Assembly: GCA_943735955.1 (NCBI GenBank)
Contig: OX030956.1
Location: 3,561,912-3,625,911, forward strand
Reading direction: 5' to 3'
Source: Piscicola geometra
Taxonomy: Eukaryota; Annelida; Clitellata; Hirudinida; Piscicolidae
Length of the DNA: 64,000 nt
The notes under the pieces: generated by a model
What the model was told of the DNA's origin: nothing
Databases searched by the model: none
Seen by the model: the letters and a program-made list of their open reading frames with translations, nothing else
Made by a program: the position numbers and the translations under genes
Shown: positions 42,401 to 54,400 of the stretch, one piece after another
Layout of the letters: the number at the start of each line of letters is the position of its first letter
Position numbering within the stretch: the first letter of the stretch is position 1

Positions 42401-45400
42401 CGTTAGACTTGTCTTGCCGAAAAGATTGGCTTTTTGAGAATGGTGGAGTTGGTTATGATGCTTATTTCCTCATCAAAAAAGTTAAACTATTCCTTCTAGA
42501 ATAGTATAAATAATGTAACGTTAACAATATTCGTCATAGTATTGTATTGTATTAATAATAATAATAATAATGACGAGCATTATTATAGTGGCGTATAACC
42601 TAAACGAGCTTCCAGGCCACTTAGGTTGCATATTTTCATTTGCGCCTTTGGGTTACTAGGGCATTGGTTGCACTTGAACCTAGGACCTTTCATTATTGGT
42701 GAAGCCGAGAGTCGTTACCGATTTGGCTAACCGTTCACTCATTGTATTGTATTGAATTGTATTGTATTGTATGGTATGGTATGGTATTGTATTGTATTGT
42801 ATTGTATTGTATTGTATTGTATTGTATTTTATTGTATTGTATTGTATTGTATTGTATTGTATTGTATTGTATTGTATTGTATTGTATTGTATTGTATTGT
42901 ATTGTATTGTATTGTATTGTATTGTATTGTATTGTATTGTATTGTATTGTATTGTATTGTATTTTATTGTATTGTATTGTATTGTATTGTATTGTATTGT
43001 ATTGTATTGTATTGTATTGTATTGTATTGTATTGTTTTGTATTGTATTGTATTGTTTGTATTGTATTGTATTGTATTGTATTGTATTGTATTGTATTGTA
43101 TGGTATTGTATTGTCTTGTATTGTATTGTATTTTATTGTATTGTATTGTATTGTATTGTATTTCATTGTATTGTATTGTATTGTATTGTATTGTATTGTA
43201 TTGTATTGTATTGTATTGTATTGTATTGTATTGTATTGTATTGTATTGTATTGTATTGTATTGTATTGTATTGTATTGTATTGTATTTTTATTGTATTGT
43301 ATTGTATTGTATTGTATTGTATTTTTATTGTATTGTATTGTATTGTATTTTATTTCATTTTGTTATTTATTTTTTTACATTTATTTTATAGGATTGTATG
43401 AATAAAATTTTAGAACAGAAGTTTATCTGAATATCCAAATTAAATTTTAAAAAAGTAATGTAAATGAGTGAGACAAGCTCTGAATCTATCCTATTAGAAA
43501 CCTTAATATCAATTAGCATTGGAGATTGTTTGTCTAATTTCATTAGTCCGTGAGTGAAACGCCGCAACATTAATAACATCCAAAGCTCTTTTTATATTCT
43601 AATCGTTGGTAGATATTTTGTTTCTGTTATGGAAAAATTCAACTAACATTCATATATCCCCGAGCCTGGATAGCCCTCTCAAAACACCAAAATTTTAAAT
43701 AACTGAAAAATGATTTTTTGTATTAAATTAAGTGAACAATTAAAAAATTGGTTTTATTAATTTATTAATAACAATATTTAATGAAAATATATTTGAGATA
43801 AATATAAAAGCTACGATACCATTTTTCTGTATAAAATAAAACAAATCACATTTACATTTTAAATGAATTTAAATATTGATTCTTTTCTTTAATTGCATCA
43901 TTCAGCATTAATATTTCAAATGATTTATTATTTCCTTCATAAAGAAAAAATGGATTAATAATATTAAACACTTTATATAAAAAAGAAATAAATATTAAAA
44001 TCTAAAAAATTTTAATAAAAAAGAAACGTTAAACAATAGGAAATTTGTTTTGCTTGTGTATTTCATTCTTAATGCTCCTAAATTACACGATGCAATTAGC
44101 CAAGGCAGTAAATCAATTTTTTTATGATTCATTGCATATAAATTACAGTAGAAATAAACTTTTCAACACTCAAACCATATATATTACATATAATTTATGG
44201 CAATCAATCTCAAATGAACATATCCCGCTATTATTTTCATGACCCATTTTTATAGCTATTTAAAATTCATTACCACTACATTTACAGATTCTGCAGGAAA
44301 GTCTACAAATCCCTGAAACATCGATTTATTTAAAATATTCCAGTAGCAAGTCAGAGGGTTACACGTCACTGTTATTCATTCGCCTCACCAATCAAAGCGT
44401 TCCGACTTCATTAGCATATATAAAGTAAGATGAAACTTTTCAAATTAAAATTATACTTTTATTTTAAAATTTAAAATTGTGTAAATCTTGATTTTGCGTT
44501 TTTAAAGGAAAAATTATTTTATATTTTGCCATATTTTATAAAGAAAAGGCCTAAAATAGCATGTCTAATGCAGGCATGCATTGAACTGCCACTCAAACTT
44601 CTTATCCGTCACTTCAAACAAAATTTATGACTTTTGAAAAAAATAACTCTAATTTTTAAAAACTTTTTTAAATATAGAAAGTTTAGTTTAGTTATTTCTT
44701 ATTTAATCAGTTTTATTATTCTCTTATGTTTTCAGAATTTTAAATAGTTAATTTTCATGCTCATAAAATTTACTTACTTAGTAATTTACATCACGAAGCA
44801 TACTCTTTCGACAAATAAATACTTAAAAAGATCCAGAAATAAGTTTTCTCGTCTTTGTGTACGCAAAATACACTCGTAACATGCACTAAATGGCTTTTTC
44901 GCAAAAAAATCAAACAACTTAACCCAATGTTTTCACAAGGTTGCTTGTTAACGTGGAAGGAACAACTCATGAAGTTCTGCTCGAGGCTGCAGAAAATCTG
45001 GTGTACAAGTACTCTTGGAACAAGAAAAATGTTTACAACCAGAAGGTCTACGGAGTCGTGCAAGCTACAGGCTAGTGAAACATTGAAGTGGAAGGATTGG
45101 TTGGCTGTTTTAATTGCAATTTTTTGAAGATTAGGGTAGCTTAGTGTCTTCTCGTGTTGAGTGCCTAGATTTTTTTGGTAGGAAGGTAAGTAGCGTCTAC
45201 ATTAAAGCTTAGGGGCTGAATAGAATATGTGTGAGGGCAATAAAATAGAGAAATTATTTGTTCGATAAGATAGCGACCAAATGAAAAAATAATTTTAATT
45301 TTTCATATTTACATTTTTTAAATCTCTTGAGGTTTTAAATAATATCAAAATTTTATGAAAAATATTTATTTGTTCAGATATAAATATATAATACTCTTTA

Positions 45401-48400
45401 AAAACAACATTTTAAACTATTTGTACAATTATATTATCGAATTTTTTTATAAGTACCATCTCGAAAAAAAACGAAAAACTGGTTTGACATACGTATATAT
45501 CTGACCTAAGCTGAGTATTTTGCAATTATCCTTCTCCAGAATTGTCTATCATTAATTATCACAGTTTGGAAAAAATTGTTTACTTCTTATTTCATAAAAA
45601 AATAAACAGAACTCATTTCAAGTTTTAAAAATAAATATAAAAACAATTTTTTTAAATAGTTTTTTACTTTTTGATTTAATGGTCGTTAAATCAATTACTC
45701 TGATTATATCTGAAGCATTTAATTACTAGATAAGAAGCGTTCAAAATTATTTATTAGAAACATTTTTTCAGTAAAGAAAAATTTTAAAAGAAGAAAAAAT
45801 AAAGTTTTAGACATAATATTAATATGATAAAACATCTTGATAGTCCATTTCCCAAAAATTAAATTAACTCCAAAATACTTTAAAAAATGGATTAAGCTAG
45901 TTTTTTGGGCAACTCAAAAAAAGGACAAATCTCAAATAAAATTATATATTATCTGTTCTCTTATCTAATTTAATACTTTATTCTTCTTTAGTCACATTAC
46001 CTTGTTGATATATTTCAATAACATATTCTAAACCAATTATTCTATTTAAATACAAATTAATTATTTTACTGAGCTCTAGAAATTAACATTATGTTTTTAA
46101 TTCACTTTCCAGTTTCGGTAGGCTACCAGTACACAAACTGCAGTTACATCTTTTGGGAGAAAAGATCAGCGCACATCCACGGTTATGACGTGGTCACTTC
46201 AGAGCTTGGAGGCTTCAACGTTCATTTGAGACACACATACAACTTCATGCAAGGTTATGCCGTGACAGATTTTTTGACAATTTTCTATGTTTAGATATTG
46301 GAAATAGGAAAAAAATGGACGTACAGTCTGAAGAGAATAATAAGATGTAATTTTTTATTTCGATTAATTTAGACAATTACTTTAAAAATTAAATTCTTAT
46401 CTCAAAGGCTTATAAATTTTTTCTACAATAAGAACTTCACGCCAAGCCATTGCAAAATCTTTTAAATAGAGTGCTTTTCAATCCTTCAGGGATTTTGCAC
46501 AAAGGAGAAGGCACGAACAAATACTTGAAAGATAGGTCAGGAACCCTTGTGACGTTGATCGGAAATGGAAACGCTAGAGAAATACTTTGTGAAGAAAAGG
46601 GAGATGGAAGGAGAAAGAGTAGAAGAGGTCGAAGTTCTCGAAAGAAAAACAACATCAATGACGAAATAAGTGTTAAAAGACTTAAAAGTCGAAATCTTGA
46701 AAATTCTCTTAGAAACAACTACAACTCCTACAACACATATAGCGATCGTGAAAGCAACGACAATAGCTACTCAAATGACGCCACTCAGTCTGATGGCTGT
46801 GACGGGCCCTTGAATAAGGCTAGATTGTTTGCTCCTTGGGCCCTGGCGAGTGGAAAAGATGGCAGTGTATACATCGGAGACTTTAACTTCATCAGAGTGA
46901 TATCTCCTAGCTGGGATCGTATCACAAACGTACTCAACTTAAGGTTAATTAGTTTTGATAATATATAAATGAATTTTTTTATCATTTGTAAAATTATTTA
47001 TAATGAATTTAGTGTTTACGTCTGAAAATGTACTCTCCAGCTATGAAAACATCGGCAAAAGGTATTACATGGCAGTGTCACCACTAGATGGCTGGCTGTA
47101 CATCTCGTTAAGCTATAAATCTATCATCATCAAAACGACTAACATGGGCTCTCATGGAAACCTAGAAAAAAACTTTGAAGTAAGCTGTTATAGTAGAATC
47201 TTGTAAATTAATTTTTTTAAATAATGATAATTTCCAAATTTTCTCAGTTTTCCAATTGTTGACAAAAATATTTTAACAAATTATTTCTATTGTCAATTGC
47301 GAAGCTAAAATTAACTTTTTAATCCTTATCGTTTTTTTAAATTGTCAAAAATATTCTCACGTTTACCCATTCATTACAAACTCCACGATACAGAGAGTGG
47401 TTGGCACTGGAGAGCAATGCTTTCATGGTGATTGTGGGGATGGCGGACCTCCCATCAAAGCCAAATTATCTTTCCCCACTAGTAGGATTATTTAATATAT
47501 ATTTGAAAAACAAAATTACAATTCTGTATTAAGATTTTTTCCAAAAAAAGAAATTTTTTTCTCTCAATTTAGTTATTATGCATTTAAAAACATAATCAAG
47601 AAAAATTACGGTGTTATAACACTTTTTTTCACAATTTATGGAAAAGTTTTTTTTATCCAAAAAGAAAGTGCAAACATTGAAATCGAAATTGCGTAACTCT
47701 TAGTAAAATTCAAAAAGTAAAAAGTTACTTTTTTCTTTTAGAGACTTTAACAAATATTTTTCTATACCTATTTCTCAAAAGTATCAAAACAAAAAGATAT
47801 CAGTGCTTTAATTTGACGTGAGTAGGCAGTAGGTATTGTTCTGTATAATTTAAAAGCGCTTCTGTTTTATTTCAAAAGTTCTTTGTAATTTCATACTACT
47901 TCGTTTAAATTGAGTTTATGTGAAGTTGACTTAAACTTCATACTCTATTATTTGACATTATTAGGTTTATAATATTTTTGAAAACTAAATATCTATCATA
48001 TATATTGTGTTCAAAACTAAAAAAATTATAGAAGGGTCAAAAATTTAAATAACTAAATTGGTCATTTAGCCAAAAAAGGAATAGCTTGAAGGCAATTATT
48101 CTCTATCCATCAATCAATGGCACGCATTTGTCACTATTGAAACTTCTAAGCAGCAATGCATTGCAGCATTCTATCGACACATCAATCAACCGTCTAGGCG
48201 TGAAAATAATTTTTTACACTTTTAATTGTTTGGCTCATGCTTTTAAAACTTCAAATTGTTTTGACTGCATATTTATATGCAAATTTTTAAAAGCCTATTT
48301 TTTTAAGTTCATCTCATTTCATTGAAATACCTAAAATATGGGAAAAAATGTTATTACTCTAAGTTAATTTCTTTAGAATTATTAATAAATTCTTGAAAAT

Positions 48401-51400
48401 TTCAATCTATTTCTAAACCTTTTATCATCAAAATATTAACTTGAAAAAGCCTAAATTTTTATATTTCATGACACACTGCAATCTTAAAAAATCTAAAATA
48501 TATAATACTCTTTTAAAAATTATATAACTTCAATCCACCTCATTATACATCTTCAACTTGTAGGCATTGCCATTAACAAAGATGGAGAGATTTTCTTTTC
48601 TGACGGGTTTTTTATCAAGAAAGTCAGCAATGATGTCCTCACCACTATCGTTGGCCCCCTATCCAGCCCGAACGTTAATCCATTTCCTTGCTTTGCATCA
48701 GTTTCCGAAAAAGAGGTCAGTTGCTTCCCATTAAGCAAGATTAAGTATAATATTTATCTTTAAATGCATTTTTTAAAATATTTTCTATTCAAAAAAGTGT
48801 ATATACACTTTCAACATATTCTTTCATCCAAATATGCTGCGAACATATAACTTAATGAGATGCTCTCACCTATTTCTTTAACTTGATTCTAATCAAAATA
48901 TATCTTACAGTTATTAAAATTATTTCTGAAAAATTTCTTTTACAAATTAAACAATAATACCCCTTTATCCATTTATCTTCTAACGAACTTACACACAATA
49001 AACTTTTTGTTTCCGTTCACATTAATCCAAACAGGTAAATCTCTCGTGGACTAAAATCCTCTCTATCAACCCAATGGACCAATCGTTGTACATCCTCGAT
49101 TCGAATGCCATCTTCAAAGTCATCCATGGACAAGTAGGAATTTTCGTACAATAAATTTCTGCATTTCCGTTTAAAGCGTTAAGCTTTATAGAAGCCTTAT
49201 ATTTTGAAGGAAGACATCTAGGGCCATTTAAAATAAATGTTAAATACCAAAACTGTTTTTTTAAATAATTTTAATGGTGTTTTTTAAATGTTTCGATTTT
49301 GAAAACTTTTGGTATTTCTAATGACAACATGATTTTTTGGCTTTAGTCTTATATAAAATATCAAAACCGACTTTAGAAAAGTTATACTACCTATTTATAA
49401 CTTTTTCAAAACGATCTTTCTTTTACCATAATTATTATAATGTCAACTTTTGAATCTTCACTTCCAGGTTATTCACGTGGCAGGAAAACTTCCGCATTGC
49501 TGGGATATACAAACCTCATCGTCACCTCACTCATTTTCTCCATTCCCTCATCCATCATTTTCAACCTCACCAGTATTCCGGACTTTTAAGAATTTGCAAG
49601 ATATATCCTTCTCACCAGATGGCGAGCTTTTCATCGTTGAAGTTGACGATCAACGGAAGAACATGGTAATCCCTTGTATTTTTCCTGACTCTAGCTTGTC
49701 TCAGTGCACAGAAAAAAGTTTTTTATAGGGCATCATATCATGTTTCAGTTTTTAGGTTTTTTCAAATGAATAAAAACTTAGAAGAGTATATGTATGTACA
49801 AAATATATAAAATAAACACTACAGACATAGATGTTTAAAAAAACTTTTTGAAAATAAAATATTACGTTTTTTTAGTTTTGACATACAATTTAAATAATAA
49901 TTATTTGAAATTATGACGATCATCAAGATTTACAAGCTCAAGCTGGACGGCACTCTAGAGGAATACATTATCTCAGAAAATGAGAATGAATACGACATGT
50001 ATGAAGAGCTTTTAGAAGAGGAAGAAGACAGAAATTATGCCGGAGATAATTATGATGATGAAGATAATGATGAAGATGAAGAGGATGATGAAAATGGCGA
50101 TGAAAAAGAGGATGAAGGGCCAAATATAAAGAATAAAAAATACTCGTATACTTTGACGGTGAGTCAAAATGGAACGTTGGTGCTAGCAGAGGAAATTGGC
50201 AAAAAGATATATGTTCTTCTTCCAAACACGCCTGGTAAGTTGCTAATTTATACAACAAGAAAACATAATTTTCACTCAGAATATTTGTCTTGAAATATCA
50301 GCTCTGTTATTCGAATGAGTAGTTGGAGTGATAGGAGCTAGAAATTTGCATTTTTTAAATAAACATGATGATATTGTAACTTTAAAATGATTTTTCTTCT
50401 CAAATATGTTACAAAATTCATTTTTTCGTTCTTCCAGCACCAGATAAAGTCGGAAACTACCACATAACGGATTCCCTCAACCACCTTTGCCATTCGTTCA
50501 ACCGCTTTGGGCACCACATTTTCACCACTAACCTTCTAACCAATCAACACATCTACAATTTTTCTTACACCGTGAATTCTTTCTACGGAACACTGACTAC
50601 CATTACTGATAACCAAGGAGATTCTTTAGGGATCAAAAAAGGATATAAACCAAATGTGAGAACATATCTACAGTTTAATAAAAAATTGAAATTTAATCTA
50701 AACTATAAAAATTATTTATTATTACTTACAATTTTTTTACTTGTTCCCTAGTCAAAAGATGTGACACTGAGAAATAGCATGAATGTCAGAGTGCAAATGG
50801 ATCACACGGGTCTTTTGCAGTCCTTCAACCAAGGGAACAACCAATCTTCACACCAAAAACTCAGCCATCAGCCCCTCAACTACCACTCGACGCATTACGC
50901 CTACCTGGAGAGAGGTCTCATAAGCACCACAAGAGGATTGCTTGACAACATGGTATGCTTTGTAAAAATGGGAAAAATTTAGTTTTGATGAATTTATATT
51001 TTGTGTTTGATGTTTTGTATTTCCAATCTTGAACTTTTCACTCTATGGTGAACTTGACTAGTTTTAGAATATTTTTATTTACACTCGTTATCTATTAATT
51101 TATTATTTTCTAAATAAAAAAAGTAAGTTTATCAGTATTACTCATTTTCTCACCCAGGTTACCACGGATACAATATTAGACTATGACGTCACAGGTAGAC
51201 TAAACTCAATAGCCAATCAAAAGAAGGGTGCTACAAATATTGCCCAATTAGATTTGAATACGTATATGATAAGGGAGAATGATCGGCATGTGAAGACCGT
51301 GATGGACCGTGATTCCATGACTGTTTTATTGGGTTAGTGTTATTAAAGTTGATGACAAAACTTTATTTAATAAATTGTATCCTTCACCTTATTAAATCTT

Positions 51401-54400
51401 TTTCCTTTCAGGTCAATTTCAAATGAAAATTTTTCATTCATTCTCTTCAAGCATAATAACTGCTCCTTCTATCCACTACACATCTTTTATCACTTCGAAC
51501 CAACTGTCAATCGACAGTTACGGTCTTTTCAATAGTTACACTAACGTTCAGTCTAGAAAAGACAACCAAAATCTATGGATTCATAAACACATAGGAGTGG
51601 ATGATGGGGATGTTGATCTGAAATATGACTTGAAGTGGATTTTCTACAAAGACATGAACACCGTTTCTAAAGATGATGAACCGAGTACTTACAACGGAAG
51701 AAAATTAACAGTACGTATGTTTAAATCTGGAATAAAAAAAAATCCCTTCATCGTAAAACTTTTTACCTTGTTGTATCAAACTTTAAAATGAATATTTAAT
51801 ATATTATGTACTTTTAAAAAATTAGTAATATTAAAAAATATAAATTTTTATTGCGTTTTAGGTGAATGGAAGACCGCTACTGGTGATTGAATACGACAGA
51901 CTCAAGGATTGCGACACAATCTACATCATAGAAGCGAACAAAAAGAAAAATATTAAAAACGAAAAAAATAAAAACCTTCATTTTAACAATAAAAAAGATA
52001 ATAACAACGCAATGACACCATTGTTCAAGGTTGACTATCAGAAAAATGGATTGATCAAAAGAGTTTATTCGAGTGATGAGAAAAGCAAAAATAATCTCCT
52101 AAAACCTATTGAGCTGATCTATGATGAGGGACATAGACTAAAGTCTCTGCTACTGGCAGGAAATTCCAACAACAAAGACAACAAATTGCAGCTTTACGAA
52201 TACGACTACAGAGACAACAACCTGCAGACTGTCAAACTAAATGGCGTTTTGCTGATTCAGTACCACTATGACAAAAGTACCAAGGTGAAAAAATGAATTT
52301 ATAAAATTATTAATTTTCATAAATCTTTGTTAGCTGCGATGAAATTAATATATTCAACTTACAAATACATTTTATTAAATTTTAAACAATGAAAAATATC
52401 TAAAATTGTAAATTAACTCAAAACCTCATTTCAATTTTTTAAGACGCCAAGCAGAGTGAACTTCGCAGCAAACAACGTAACCTACCATATGCTTTACAAC
52501 AACAACGGACTTCTCACTTCAATCTCTGACATTGAAACCACTCAAACGCAATCAAGTGCTACAGAAGATATTCCCAGCAATGAATATAATCATGTGGATA
52601 AAGATGGCGATTTTTATGACAAAGAAAAAAAACATTTTTTCCGAATAAAATGCTTGGTCGCTGCATGCAGACTCTTGTACACTTCTCCACGTTTCAAGGC
52701 ACATCAGAAGATGAAGATAGACTATGACGTGAGAGGTCACATGACGGGAGTTCAATACCCAAGTGGTTTGGTTGGCTGGAGGTTTGTAGCTAGGCCAGAA
52801 GAAGGTCTTTTCATGATGGTGTCACTTCTCGAATCGACGTTGGCAGCTCAAGTGACGAGGAAGTTTCAGGTGGCGAAAGAGACTTTGAGGCTCAACGAAG
52901 CTACTCTGGTTATTGAAATAATCAATCAGGATAATTATAAAAATAAAAACAAAAACGGAAAAGTTGGAATTGGTGCTGATAGTGACGAGAATGGCAAGAA
53001 GAACGCAGTGCACTACTACAGCAGCTCTTTGAAATTCGACTCAAGTTCGTTCCTCGCCAAGTGGCACATCTCTCAAATCAGTTTACACCTGCCCAACAAC
53101 AACATCAACGAAAACAATAATTCAAAAGATAAAAATATCAATAACAGTCGAATAACAGTCGTTGCCAAGTACAACTACTCCTATAACAATAATCTAAAAA
53201 TTTCGTCGATTCACAGCCACATCGACACCTTGCCGCACCACGTCAGCTTGCAAGAGTTCGAATATCACGTGAATAATGGTTCACTGATCAGATCAGGAGA
53301 CTTCTACTTCAGATGGAATGAACAGTCAACACAGAGAATTATCTCCCGGAAGAATTTCAAATTAATAACGGACTGGAGTGAGTTTGGAAAAATGCGCTCT
53401 TTTAGAATTTTGAAAGAAATCATCAAAGAAAACAACAACAACCAAAACAATGCTGAAGATGAATTTAGCCAAAACAACAACAATAACTTTGAAAGCACCA
53501 ACAACAATAACAACACAAGCTACTACAAGCTATTGTACAAGTCAGTAGTAGTCAGCAATTACATGGAAAAGCCTCTGAAGTGGATTCAAAAAGGACAGGT
53601 TTTGGAAGAGCATTACTACAACTATGATGTGGCTGAAAGCAGGTTGCTGTCAGTGAAGAATGCTCACGGAAAGGTTTTGTGGAGGTACAAGAATGATGTG
53701 AAGACTCAATTAATGACAGAAGAGGTGAGAGAAGATAAAAAAGGGAGAAAGATAGATGGGGATAAGTGGAATGCAGATGGTTTCCTAGAAATGTTTGTTA
53801 AGGATGGACGAGTTTTTAAGCTGGTTTTCGACTCTTCTGGAATGCTGGAGTCTGTGTTTGAAGTGATAGGAAAGAACGACAATAAAGAGATTTTAAAAGT
53901 GAAGTTTGTATACGACGCGTTCAAAAGACTGAAAGGGATGTTATACTACGAAAACAAATATCAAGATAATATATTTGATATCCCCGATTACCACATCCAC
54001 TTTTTCTACAGCCATCCTACCAACATTTTCTCTCTGAGTCACTCATTCGACACTCGGCTCAACCAACATAGCACGTACCATTACGATGACGATAATGTTC
54101 TCATGGCAATTTCTATAGCTGGCAAAATGCACTACGTTGCCACTGACTTTTTTGGGTCTCCAGTTCTGCTAGTGAATGAAGAAGATCCTAATAGTCTGGT
54201 GCATCTTAGCTATTCTCCCACAGGACAACTTCTCGGTGAGTGTATATTGGAAAAACTGAATCATTTCATAGATTTTGTTAAAAAATTAGTTCAATTTTCA
54301 TATTTTTTATATTAATTTTTTTAAATACATTTTTTTTCCAAATATGTAGGATCTTTTTTTCAATAACATTAATTTCATCATCAATAATCCCAAATAGATG

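Larger units (their letters stand above)
40127..49467 (+). other. Longer introns 13-24 of teneurin
   Basis: Introns longer than 300 bases here: 40127-40761, 40882-41216, 41778-44287, 44425-44939, 45071-46112, 47482-48563, 48716-49034 and 49134-49467. The 2.5-kb intron 41778-44287 contains the SINE and the ATTGT satellite; the others are plain AT-rich sequence with no supported feature. Open frames at 44045, 46437 (minus) and 48086 are chance or shadow frames. Confidence 0.6.

Noticed and set aside
42735..43405. Open frames of 143-219 codons on both strands
   Set aside because: They are produced by the ATTGT repeat, which has no stop in these frames; the predicted proteins are pure pentapeptide repeats.
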